In this document: in pieces, positions 18,216 to 25,227 of the stretch
Layout: every line of letters begins with the position of its first letter
How positions within the stretch are numbered: position 1 is the first letter of the stretch
Source: Clostridia bacterium
Lineage (GTDB): Bacteria > Bacillota > Clostridia > Christensenellales > Aristaeellaceae
DNA length: 64,000 nucleotides
Assembly (NCBI GenBank): GCA_017501255.1
Contig: JAFVXE010000005.1
Location: forward strand, 1-64,000
Direction of reading: 5' to 3'
Notes under the pieces: generated by a model
What the model saw: the letters and a program-made list of their open reading frames with translations, nothing else
What the model was told of the DNA's origin: nothing
Databases searched by the model: none
Translations under genes and position numbers: made by a program

Positions 18216-19879
18216 GCCTCCTTGCTCCCGGAAGCGCAGGGGAAGGCAGCGATGCGGCCCTGAGCACCAGCAAAGGGAATCAGCGTCAGCTCATAGGCCT
18301 GACCCATGGGTACCCGCTGGGGCGGCGGCATGATGAAACCGCCCTTTTCCTTCCATTCAGGGGCAGCGCAGGCTGCCAGCATCACATGAGGAACATTGCC
18401 CTGCTGGTCGGGGGTCATCACCATGCCCTCCACGATGGCATAGCGCCACTCCATGCTGCTCTCCGGCAGGGAGAAGGCCATCAGCTGGTTGCCGCACCAC
18501 ACGGAAACGCTGCTGCGGTAGCCCTTCTCCAGACGGGGGGACACATCATAGCTGATTTCGATTTCATCACCGTTGTGGAACGTGCGGCTGATGGTGTACA
18601 ACTCACCGGCAGCTGCCTGACGACCCACCACATCCCCTACGGATACGCTGATATTTTCCGCATAGGCGGGCACACGGATTTGCAGGGCAAAGCGCACCGG
18701 CTGACGGTTCTCCACCCGGATGGTCAGCTTGCGCTGCCACAGGCCGCTGACGCTGGCAGTCAAGCGCACCGGCACACCGCCAAAGCGGGTGACACAGCCG
18801 CCGTCCACCGGCAGCATCAGCGCCACGGTTTCGTCATCCTTGGCAAGCCATACGCTGCGGCGCAGGCTGTACAGCGCCCGCAGCAAGGCCGTTACCTGTT
18901 CGTTTTCCGGCTTGTGGGCCACACAGGTATCATCATCGGCCAGGCGGTTGGTGGGAATCAGATCCCGCACGCCGTCCTTTGCCATCATATCGCAAAGACC
19001 ATTGAGGAACAGCTTTTCCAAACGATCCGCCACTTCGGGATCACCGCTGGTACACAGCACATCCAGCTCAGCTTCCACCTGAGCGCACAGGGCTTCCAGC
19101 GACACTGCACGGGCAGGATCCCGACCCGCCACATAGGGATCGGCAGAGTAGGTGCCCAGAGGCATTCCGTGGTAGCGCAGAAGGCCAGCCATACCGGTCT
19201 TGGCAGCAGTGGCATCCCGGCCGCTGCCGCTGTACTGGGCCAGCAGCGCCGTCATCGCCAGGGAATGGGCCATGCCCTGACCCAGCGCAAAGCGCTCCAT
19301 CCGGTCATAATAGGCCTGTTCATCCGCATTGGCGGCGTTGGTTTCGGGGCGGTATTCCTTGATGAAGGGGAAAGAATGCATCAGACCGGAGGCATCCGGC
19401 AGGCGGGAACGCAGCTTTTCCATCAGGCCCAGCAGGAACTGCTGCCCGGTGCGGCGGTACAGTTCCACCGCAAGGCGCAAAGCATCCGCACCCACGGCAA
19501 ACAGCTTTTCCTCGCTGATCTGGGGCAGCGCATCCATGAAGGTGCGGGCGCTGTCCAGCACTGCCAGCATCCCATCCTTATCCCGGTTGGCAGAGGCGAT
19601 CATCATACCGGCCAGCAGCGTGGGAACCAACTCTCCGGCGCTGTCCGGCAGCTGCTGGGTCACTTCCGCCAGCGGCGGCATGGGCGGCATCTGGGCATAG
19701 CCGCCCAGCTTGCTGGCCAAAACCGCATCCAGCGCAGACATTTGATTCAGATCCACCATTTCCAATGCCTGTTGGCACCGCTGATTCAATTCTCCGTCCA
19801 GATGAACGGCGCTGTCCGGCAGGGTCACATAGGCAGGATCGACCAGAGGGGCACGGCGGTAGGCGGTAACAGTAGGCAT
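18212..19879 (-). CDS. GH127/DUF1680-like glycoside hydrolase family protein
   Basis: A 555-aa protein with no signal peptide. The first two thirds are helical, as in the (alpha/alpha)6 barrel of GH127 (beta-L-arabinofuranosidase) enzymes. The C-terminal third is beta-rich and has family-like segments: FALQIRVPAYAENISVSVGD, ISRTFHNGDEIEISYDVSP and VSVWCGNQLMAFSLP. It is somewhat shorter than typical members, and I cannot confirm the cysteine-based active site, so it may be a divergent or inactive member. It is the first gene of an operon with dusB and two secreted proteins, read from a good promoter at 19935-19962. Confidence 0.55.
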   Translation of the reverse strand: MPTVTAYRRAPLVDPAYVTLPDSAVHLDGELNQRCQQALEMVDLNQMSALDAVLASKLGGYAQMPPMPPLAEVTQQLPDSAGELVPTLLAGMMIASANRDKDGMLAVLDSARTFMDALPQISEEKLFAVGADALRLAVELYRRTGQQFLLGLMEKLRSRLPDASGLMHSFPFIKEYRPETNAANADEQAYYDRMERFALGQGMAHSLAMTALLAQYSGSGRDATAAKTGMAGLLRYHGMPLGTYSADPYVAGRDPARAVSLEALCAQVEAELDVLCTSGDPEVADRLEKLFLNGLCDMMAKDGVRDLIPTNRLADDDTCVAHKPENEQVTALLRALYSLRRSVWLAKDDETVALMLPVDGGCVTRFGGVPVRLTASVSGLWQRKLTIRVENRQPVRFALQIRVPAYAENISVSVGDVVGRQAAAGELYTISRTFHNGDEIEISYDVSPRLEKGYRSSVSVWCGNQLMAFSLPESSMEWRYAIVEGMVMTPDQQGNVPHVMLAACAAPEWKEKGGFIMPPPQRVPMGQAYELTLIPFAGAQGRIAAFPCASGSKEA

Positions 19880-19934
19880 GGAACTTCTCTCCCATCAAGG
19901 CGGTAAACGCCGATAATATACGCTATTCTACACC

Positions 19935-19962
19935 ATTATAGCGCATTTTTCCCCAAGGTCAA
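19935..19962 (-). promoter_or_regulatory. Promoter of GH127-like/dusB operon
   Basis: Minus-strand -35 TTGACC (19957-19962), a 16-base spacer and -10 TATAAT (19935-19940). It lies back to back with the plus-strand promoter at 19969, so the two divergent units share a 146-bp control region. Confidence 0.8.
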
Positions 19963-19968
19963 TATGCC

Positions 19969-19997
19969 TTGCCCCTCAAGGGGAAAATGTGTATAAT
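19969..19997 (+). promoter_or_regulatory. Promoter of the 104-aa gene and PEBP gene
   Basis: -35 TTGCCC (19969-19974), a 17-base spacer and -10 TATAAT (19992-19997), ending 28 bases before the ATG at 20026. Confidence 0.7.
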
Positions 19998-20025
19998 ACT
20001 ACCATATGCAAGGAGGAACAACCCT

Positions 20026-20340
20026 ATGGCAGCAAATGAACCCCAAGGCAAACTGTGGATTCGGCTGATCCGCAAACACAAGGTCATCACCAGCCTGATG
20101 GTGCCCTGCACCCGGGAGGATCCTCAGGAGGCGCTTCGGCAGGCGCTGCCCACGCTGGATCTGAGCCAGCCCATGTGGCTCAGCCGCCACCAGAGCGACT
20201 GGGACGAATATGCCCTCACCCGCTTCCGTCCGGAGCATTTTGTGGAAGCCGTGCCCTTTGACAGTATGGAGATCAGCTATGTGTACAGTGAGGAGGAAAG
20301 CAGGACCCAGCGCACCCGCCACCTGCTGGAGGATGTGTAA
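20026..20340 (+). CDS. Small conserved-looking protein of unknown function
   Basis: A 104-aa soluble protein beginning MAANEPQGKLWIRLIRKHKV. No domain is recognised. The composition is ordinary for a cytoplasmic protein with alternating strands and helices, and the middle WLSRHQSDWDEYALTRFRPEHF looks like a conserved core. The start at 20026 was chosen for AGGAGG at 20011-20016 and the promoter upstream. It precedes the PEBP gene by 33 bases and is probably cotranscribed with it. Confidence 0.75.
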   Translation: MAANEPQGKLWIRLIRKHKVITSLMVPCTREDPQEALRQALPTLDLSQPMWLSRHQSDWDEYALTRFRPEHFVEAVPFDSMEISYVYSEEESRTQRTRHLLEDV

Positions 20341-20373
20341 CCCCCCGAACCATTGTAAAGAAAGGAAATGACC

Positions 20374-20943
20374 ATGACCAAACGAGTGTTGAGCCTGCTG
20401 ATGGCATTGCTTTTGATTCCCGCCATGGCCTTGAGCGCTGAAACCACTGCGGAGGATGCCCAACCGCTTACCAGTCCCCTGTTTCAGGACAGCGGCATCC
20501 CTGCCTTCTCCCTCACTTCCGAAAACCTGAAAGACGGCGCATGGGAGCTGATCATCGGCAAGCATTCCGGCGACAATCTGTCCCCTCAGCTCAGCTGGGA
20601 GCCTGTGCCCGGCGCAGCCTGCTATGTGATCTACATGGTGGATACCAAAGCGCTGGATTACGTGCACTGGATGAGCAACAACGTGACCGAAACCACTCTG
20701 CCCCTGGGCTGGGCAAACATTGCGGAATACGTGGGGCCCTATCCCCCGGCTTTTGAAACCCATCCCTACGATGTGTATGTGTTGGCCCTGCGTGAGCCGG
20801 TGGAAAATCTGAAAAGCACCTTTGGCGTGGCCAATGTTTTCTTTACCAAAAACCTGTTCTATCTGGATGCTCCCGCCGAAGGGGTCACCGGCAATCTGCT
20901 GGGATACGGTTATCTGAGCGGCACCTATGACGGGCAGGAATAA
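20374..20943 (+). CDS. Secreted YbhB/YbcL-type PEBP family protein
   Basis: Phosphatidylethanolamine-binding protein fold (189 aa), exported by a signal peptide MTKRVLSLLMALLLIPAMALS. Family signs are SGIPAFSLTSENL, GDNLSPQLSWEPVPGAACYVIYMVD (the core ligand-pocket strand) and DYVHWMSNNV. Bacterial members have no agreed function. Of two nearby ATG codons, 20374 was chosen because AAAGGA is 7 bases upstream; the one at 20368 is too close. Confidence 0.8.
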   Translation: MTKRVLSLLMALLLIPAMALSAETTAEDAQPLTSPLFQDSGIPAFSLTSENLKDGAWELIIGKHSGDNLSPQLSWEPVPGAACYVIYMVDTKALDYVHWMSNNVTETTLPLGWANIAEYVGPYPPAFETHPYDVYVLALREPVENLKSTFGVANVFFTKNLFYLDAPAEGVTGNLLGYGYLSGTYDGQE

Positions 20944-20999
20944 TCTGCAAGATAAAACGGCTGTAGATAAACTCTTGCTTTGGGATCAAGGCCGCACAT

Positions 21000-21094
21000 C
21001 TTGCGCCTTCGGCGCTCGCTGTGCTTGCAGGAAAGCGCTGCGGCGCAAGGTTTGTGGGCTCTGCCCACACCCGGCAGGGGCATGATGCCCCTGC
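21000..21094. repeat. Hairpin-array repeat, copy A
   Basis: In the 223-base gap after the PEBP gene: an outer stem CTTGCGCC (21000-21007) / GGCGCAAG (21042-21049), then two perfect hairpins with three-base loops, GTGGGC-TCT-GCCCAC (21054-21068) and GCAGGGGCA-TGA-TGCCCCTGC (21074-21094). The order and the linker ACCCG match copies B to E. Confidence 0.7.
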
Positions 21095-21118
21095 ACCCTC
21101 ACTTTTTTGACAACCTGA

Positions 21119-21155
21119 AAACGGCTGTTGCAGCTACAAACCGCAACAGCCGTTT
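21119..21155 (-). terminator. Terminator of the PfkB kinase gene
   Basis: A perfect 13-bp stem AAACGGCTGTTGC / GCAACAGCCGTTT (21119-21131, 21143-21155) with an 11-base loop. It lies 11 bases after the kinase stop. The T run that follows on the minus strand is short. Confidence 0.6.
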
Positions 21156-21166
21156 AGTTATTCTTC

Positions 21167-22069
21167 TCAGTTCCCCTTGGCAATCAAAGCATTGACTTCC
21201 TTCAGCGTGGGGGGATTCAGGGGCAGGGGGAAACGGGAGATGGCAATGCCGGAGCAGGCGCTGGCAAAGCGCACCAGTTCCTCGTCGCTCATACCGTGAA
21301 GCAGCGCATACACGCAGCCGGCCTTGTAGGTATCGCCAGCGCCCAGCGTGCTCTTCACTTCCACGGAGAAGGGCTTCATGTACTTCACTTCTTCACCCTT
21401 GCGGCCATACATCATCTCACCGCCGCCGGAGGTGATGATCACCAGACCTTCCGCCGTTTCCTGCAACAGGGGCATTACCTCTTCCTTGGAAGCGCCGTTG
21501 TAATGGTTGTGCAGGCACTCGCCGGATACCACATTCACGGCGGCGTGCTTGTGCAGGAAGGTATCGTGGGGGCTGTCGATGGTCACATAGGGAATGCCAT
21601 GCTTCAGGCAGATCTCCGCCACCTTGTCGGATTCCTCCCGGAAGAAGGGATCCACCGCCGCCGCACGGCAACCGATGATGTCCTCTTCCCGGGGCGTGCT
21701 CCACCATTTCTGATCGCCGCTGAACAGGGTCTGGAAGCGGCCCATGGGCGAACGGACCAAACCGGCGATCACCACATAGTCCATCACGCCGGGATCATCG
21801 CTGACAAATTGCAGCGGGGACAGATCCACGGTCTTGTATTGATAGAATTCCCGCAGCATGGGAGCCACCGCAGTACCGATGTGGGTGCCGTCCATGCGCA
21901 CATTCACGCCCAGAGAGCTGAGCACCGTGGCAGCCGTGCCAGTTTCGCCACCGGGCAGGAAATACTGCGCATCGATCTCCGAATACTCATCGGGTTTCAG
22001 GAAGCCGCCCCGCAGCAGGAAAGAATGGGTACCCAGCACCTGACCAAAGAGATATGCCTCGGCTTTCAT
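21167..22069 (-). CDS. PfkB (ribokinase) family carbohydrate kinase
   Basis: A 300-aa sugar or nucleoside kinase. The C-terminal PfkB signature STLGAGDTYKAGCVYALL holds the catalytic Asp and anion hole. The N-terminal part has the glycine-rich PGGETGTAATVLSSLG that binds the substrate. Middle segments DYVVIAG and VDPFFREE are typical strands of the fold. The substrate cannot be assigned, and no sugar transporter lies nearby. The start ATG follows AAAGGAGGATCC. Confidence 0.85.
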   Translation of the reverse strand: MKAEAYLFGQVLGTHSFLLRGGFLKPDEYSEIDAQYFLPGGETGTAATVLSSLGVNVRMDGTHIGTAVAPMLREFYQYKTVDLSPLQFVSDDPGVMDYVVIAGLVRSPMGRFQTLFSGDQKWWSTPREEDIIGCRAAAVDPFFREESDKVAEICLKHGIPYVTIDSPHDTFLHKHAAVNVVSGECLHNHYNGASKEEVMPLLQETAEGLVIITSGGGEMMYGRKGEEVKYMKPFSVEVKSTLGAGDTYKAGCVYALLHGMSDEELVRFASACSGIAISRFPLPLNPPTLKEVNALIAKGN

Positions 22070-22130
22070 GGAAGGGATCCTCCTTTATTACGCTCACCGG
22101 TTCCTTGCCAGAGCCGGTGATAAATCCTCC

Positions 22131-22754
22131 TCAGGCCATACGATTGATCTCATTCTGGAGGTTTTCCAGAAATCTGCCTGCATGAGCCCCATCCATCTGG
22201 GTGTGATGAAACTGAAAGGAAATGGGCAGATGATAGCGCAGCCAACGTTTCCGGTACCTGCCCCAGATGAGGAAGGGGTTATTGAAAATTCCGCTGTTCA
22301 TGCCCACTGCGCCGTCAATCTCTGTATCCACGATGGCAGAGGTGCCAATCACCATGCACTCCTCCGACAGATCCCTGTCCTGACAGGTCTGCGTCACCTG
22401 ACGGGTATATTGCAGATACGCCTGATGAAAGGCCTCCAAATCGTCCGTAAACAAAAGATCGCAGGAGCTGACTTCCCCATCTTTGTTCTTCACAATGGTG
22501 TTGACCGCCAGTTTATCATACTGCATCAGCTTGTCGCCCACGGGAAGAATGAAAAACTCCTTCACACCAACTGCGGCTTTGCCAATGCAGAAATCCAGCA
22601 GCATATTGAACTTCCATTTTTTCTTCCGGGAGAGGCGCACCAGCGGGGTCACATCCAGCGTTTTGAAAAATGTGACCATGGGATTGGGCGCTTTCATCCA
22701 CAGAGCGTAGGCAGATGCCCGGGTGGTATCCTCCGGGCGCACTTCGGTTGGCAT
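22131..22754 (-). CDS. Chloramphenicol acetyltransferase-like protein
   Basis: A 207-aa CAT-fold acyltransferase. The catalytic loop is HHTQMDGAHAG near the C-terminus, matching the HHxxxDG motif with the general-base histidine. Other CAT-like segments are FFKTLDVTPLVRL, KKKWKFNMLLDFCIG and PVGDKLMQYDKLAVNTIVKN. Many Clostridia have such chromosomal CAT-like proteins whose acceptor is unknown, so resistance should not be assumed. It is the last gene of a three-gene set with a TetR regulator and a 57-aa membrane protein; CGGAGG lies between the preceding stop and this ATG. Confidence 0.8.
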   Translation of the reverse strand: MPTEVRPEDTTRASAYALWMKAPNPMVTFFKTLDVTPLVRLSRKKKWKFNMLLDFCIGKAAVGVKEFFILPVGDKLMQYDKLAVNTIVKNKDGEVSSCDLLFTDDLEAFHQAYLQYTRQVTQTCQDRDLSEECMVIGTSAIVDTEIDGAVGMNSGIFNNPFLIWGRYRKRWLRYHLPISFQFHHTQMDGAHAGRFLENLQNEINRMA

Positions 22755-22766
22755 GGGTTCCCTCCG

Positions 22767-22940
22767 TTACTTTTTGGCTCGATCGTCTGGCCTGGTCATT
22801 TGCAGAATGGAAATCACAACCATTGCGACCCCCACCGCAAACAAAACACTGCCAAGAGCGGTGTTCAGACGGTCGGCAAAAAAGCCGATCATCCCACTGC
22901 CAAATGCGCATCCAATACCCCAAAATGCCTTGTTCGTCAT
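22767..22940 (-). CDS. 57-aa membrane protein
   Basis: A very short gene, ATG 22940 to TAA, preceded by AGAGGA at 6-base spacing. The product starts MTNKAFWGIGCAFGSGMIGF. It is predicted to have two short hydrophobic helices (about 6-21 and 28-46) joined by ADRLNTA, then a basic tail MTRPDDRAKK. It lies 21 bases after the TetR stop and 12 bases before the CAT-like ATG, so it is very likely in their operon. Family not recognised. Confidence 0.75.
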   Translation of the reverse strand: MTNKAFWGIGCAFGSGMIGFFADRLNTALGSVLFAVGVAMVVISILQMTRPDDRAKK

Positions 22941-22961
22941 ATGCATTCCTCTTGCTATCCA

Positions 22962-23555
22962 TCAATCAGCCTTATGTGCCAAAACAAAATAGCGGATAAA
23001 GGCTTCGATCCGGTTCAGCATTTCCTCTCTGTGCTCCGCTTCCCGGTCGCTGTGATGAATGAGCACGGAAACAGGCGCCGTATAGGCAAAAGCCAGCATG
23101 GTTGGATCTTCCTTGCGCAAAAGGCCGCTTTCCATCATTGCCACAAACAGTCCGGCAAAGATATTCGTCATGCCCTCCAAAAAATGCTTGGACGCAAGGC
23201 GGCGCACCCGCTCGTCGTGAAACTGCTCGGTCAGCAGCAGCTTGCGGGTGAGAATAATCTGCGGGTCGCAGACCGAAAAGCGAATCATGCCCATGGAAAG
23301 GGAGATAAATTCCTCCAGCGTGGCAGGCGTTTGAGGCGGATTGTCCACCGAGCCGACACGCCGGGCATAGTAGGCTTCCATTTTGTCAAGCAAAGCGTTC
23401 CAAATGGCTTCCTTGCTTTCATAATGCTTATACAGCGCTGATTTGCTCAAACCCAGCCGGGCGGCCAAATCCCGAAGGTTTGCGCCCTTATAGCCGTTTT
23501 CAGCAAAGTGAATCAACGCCTCATCCAATATCCGTTCCCTGGTGGAATTCTCCAT
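22962..23555 (-). CDS. TetR family transcriptional regulator
   Basis: A 197-aa repressor-type protein. The N-terminal helix-turn-helix is STRERILDEALIHFAENGYKGANLRDLAARLGLSKSALYKHYESKEAIW (residues 3-50, read in two pieces), a standard TetR DNA-binding domain. The C-terminal ligand domain is unassigned. A longer upstream frame was rejected: ATG 23555 has AAGGGGG upstream and follows the promoter. Two matching operators at its own promoter imply autoregulation together with the downstream 57-aa and CAT-like genes. Confidence 0.9.
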   Translation of the reverse strand: MENSTRERILDEALIHFAENGYKGANLRDLAARLGLSKSALYKHYESKEAIWNALLDKMEAYYARRVGSVDNPPQTPATLEEFISLSMGMIRFSVCDPQIILTRKLLLTEQFHDERVRRLASKHFLEGMTNIFAGLFVAMMESGLLRKEDPTMLAFAYTAPVSVLIHHSDREAEHREEMLNRIEAFIRYFVLAHKAD

Positions 23556-23573
23556 GGCTGCCCCCTTCAACAA

Positions 23574-23624
23574 AGTGACCGTTTGGACACTTTGTATTAT
23601 AGTGACCAATCGGTCACTTGTCAA
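23574..23624 (-). promoter_or_regulatory. Perfect promoter with two TetR-type operators
   Basis: Minus strand: -35 TTGACA (23619-23624), a 17-base spacer and -10 TATAAT (23596-23601). The spacer holds operator O1, AGTGACC-N4-GGTCACT (23601-23618). A second site O2 (23574-23591) just downstream differs in one arm base (AGTGTCC-N4-GGTCACT). Centres are 27 bases apart. The TGA stop of the upstream ECF gene is contained in the -35 hexamer. Confidence 0.88.
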
Positions 23625-24133
23625 GCACCAAGTCGGTGCCAAATACGCCGAAAGATGGGAATCAACACTGCGCCGATGACTACGCCGCCAATCCCCTGCA
23701 CCACATTGGGCAGCACTGCCCCCGCAGCGGCAGCAGCGCCATACATCAGGCTCTCCGCAAGGAAGTACCCCAGCACCATCACGCCTTCTGCTGCCACCAG
23801 CACCAGCCATTCCGCCCATACGGGCAGTTTCCGCCGCAAACCAGCGCAGGCCACCAGCGCCACCAAGCCCTTGATGACGAACGTGGGCAGCAGATAGGTA
23901 AAGTATCCGCCCAGCAAATCAGCCAGCATACTGCCAAGGGCGGCAGCAGCTGCGCCCAGCGGCCCCAGAATGGCTGCGCTCACCAGCACAAAAGCATCCC
24001 CCAGATGGATATAGCCCTGGGTAACAGGCACCGGCAGTTTGAAAAAGCTGGTGGCAACACAGACCAGCGCCGCCATCAGGCCTCCCATGGCCAGTTTTTG
24101 CACATTCAAAGCCTTGTTGTTACGATTGCTCAT
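23621..24133 (-). CDS. ECF transporter S component
   Basis: Substrate-binding membrane subunit (170 aa) of an energy-coupling-factor vitamin importer. About six hydrophobic helices are visible. The family motif region is GYIHLGDAFVLVSAAILGPL followed by AAAAALGSMLADLLGGYFTYLLPTF (read in two pieces), typical of the PF07155-like group. The vitamin is not determinable. The EcfA/T energising module is not in the window. The last codon overlaps the promoter of the tetR unit. The upstream gap is filled by a hairpin-rich element. Confidence 0.82.
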   Translation of the reverse strand: MSNRNNKALNVQKLAMGGLMAALVCVATSFFKLPVPVTQGYIHLGDAFVLVSAAILGPLGAAAAALGSMLADLLGGYFTYLLPTFVIKGLVALVACAGLRRKLPVWAEWLVLVAAEGVMVLGYFLAESLMYGAAAAAGAVLPNVVQGIGGVVIGAVLIPIFRRIWHRLGA

Positions 24134-24168
24134 CCTGCAACATCCCTTTTCTTATGTGATAAATATAT

Positions 24169-24430
24169 GCAAAGGGACGACTGTAACAGTCGCCCCTAGA
24201 CTATTGACAAACCCCAGGAGGTATCGGAGGGGCGCACCCCTCCGATGGTCTTCCGAAACCGGCGGCGTGTACGGCGGTTTCGGAACCCTTGCGTAGCAAG
24301 GGATTCCTATCGCCGTTTGCCGCCCGGCGAGCCGAAGGCTCGTAGGCAAACGGTGCAAACTCGTTGAAAAAGCCGCCGAAGGCGAGTTTTTCAACGATCT
24401 GAGCGGCGACTGTATCAGTCGCCCCTTTGC
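24169..24430. mobile_element. MITE-like hairpin-rich element with terminal inverted repeats
   Basis: A 262-bp noncoding element. The two ends (24169-24194 and 24405-24430) are 26-bp inverted repeats with about three mismatches, each holding a hairpin CGACTG-TAA-CAGTCG or CGACTG-TAT-CAGTCG. Inside are further perfect hairpins: TCGGAGGGG/CCCCTCCGA, TTCCGAAACCG/CGGTTTCGGAA, CCCTTGC-GTA-GCAAGGG, CGTTTGCC/GGCAAACG enclosing GAGCC-GAA-GGCTC, and CGTTGAAAA/TTTTCAACG. No gene fits. A target-site duplication is not clear. Classed as a nonautonomous element by its architecture; a structured RNA is the alternative. Confidence 0.6.
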
Positions 24431-24448
24431 GCAATATCTGGAACGGCT

Positions 24449-24913
24449 TCAGCCTTCCGTTTGTTCTGTCAACTCTGCCAGATGGCGCTCTTCCTCACCG
24501 GCAATGCTCAACAGTGCCGCTTTGGCTTCTGCGCTGGCATTCGCCGCAAACGCCCGGTACTTTTCAACCGATGCTGCTTCGCAGGCTGCCGCATAGCGCA
24601 GCATACTGTCCACATCCTTGAGAAGACCTGCCCGGGCTGCGCCCATCAGGCCGCCTTCGAACAGGATCCCGTCTGCAACGGCATCCAGCATCAGCTGGTT
24701 TTCCACCTGTGCATCCAGACCGGTATACAGGGAACGGAAACGCTCCAGATGGCTCATTTCCTCCAGCCGCATCGCCGCTACGGAGCGATAGATGGCCTCC
24801 TGCTGACGGCCCTGGCTTTCCAGCACCTGCATGGCCCGCTCGTAAAGCTGTACAGCGGAGCTTTCCATGGCGCAGGCAATGTACATGGCTTCCTGTTCAG
24901 TCGTTACGCGCAT
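24449..24913 (-). CDS. Ferritin-like (rubrerythrin-type) domain protein
   Basis: A 154-aa four-helix bundle with di-iron ligand pattern. The first helix ends ESSAVQLYERAM, the second has LEEMSHLERF (ExxH), the third CEAASVEKYRAF and the fourth GEEERHLAEL (second ExxH). It has no rubredoxin domain. Such proteins usually take part in peroxide defence or iron handling in anaerobes. It lies 28 bases after a DUF1858 gene and is read from the promoter at 25195. Confidence 0.82.
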   Translation of the reverse strand: MRVTTEQEAMYIACAMESSAVQLYERAMQVLESQGRQQEAIYRSVAAMRLEEMSHLERFRSLYTGLDAQVENQLMLDAVADGILFEGGLMGAARAGLLKDVDSMLRYAAACEAASVEKYRAFAANASAEAKAALLSIAGEEERHLAELTEQTEG

Positions 24914-24941
24914 ACCGTTCCTTCCTTTCGGTCAAACCTGA

Positions 24942-25145
24942 TTACGCCTTCTGGGCGAAATGAGCGTTCAGCTTCTCCACCAGAGCGTCCGCATCGGCGC
25001 CATGAGCAGCGCAGGCATCCTGGATGGATTCGCCCACAGCATGGGGGCAGCCCAGGCAGTGCATACCAAAGCTCAAAAAGATATTGGCGGTGGTGGAATC
25101 CATATTCAAAACCTGACCAATGGACATTTCCTTGTTAACAGTCAT
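24942..25145 (-). CDS. DUF1858 domain protein
   Basis: A 67-aa protein that is essentially one DUF1858 domain. It starts MTVNKEMSIGQVLNMDSTTA and has the conserved FLSFGMHCLGCPHAVGESI, whose HCxGC cysteines are the family hallmark (also the N-terminal module of ScdA/RIC-type proteins). A longer upstream frame was rejected: ATG 25145 has GGAGGA upstream and follows a strong promoter. It is cotranscribed with the ferritin-like gene, suggesting a small oxidative or nitrosative stress unit. That role is inference. Confidence 0.85.
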   Translation of the reverse strand: MTVNKEMSIGQVLNMDSTTANIFLSFGMHCLGCPHAVGESIQDACAAHGADADALVEKLNAHFAQKA

Positions 25146-25194
25146 TTTCGTATCCTCCAAACATTCTATTGCATCCAATGCTTGATGCTCTGCT

Positions 25195-25223
25195 ATCTTA
25201 GCACCGGGACAGCCGCTTGTCAA
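25195..25223 (-). promoter_or_regulatory. Promoter of DUF1858-ferritin operon
   Basis: -35 TTGACA (25218-25223), a 17-base spacer and -10 TAAGAT (25195-25200) on the minus strand, starting five bases after the glpK stop. Confidence 0.85.
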
Positions 25224-25227
25224 TCCG

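Noticed and set aside
22094..22120. Hairpin TCACCGG/CCGGTGA between the CAT-like and PfkB genes as a terminator
   Set aside because: There is no T run on the minus strand, and it sits close to the PfkB ribosome binding site; a role is unclear.
22131..22754. Chloramphenicol resistance gene
   Set aside because: The CAT fold and catalytic histidine are present, but chromosomal CAT-like proteins of Clostridia often have other or unknown acceptors. No mobile context is seen.
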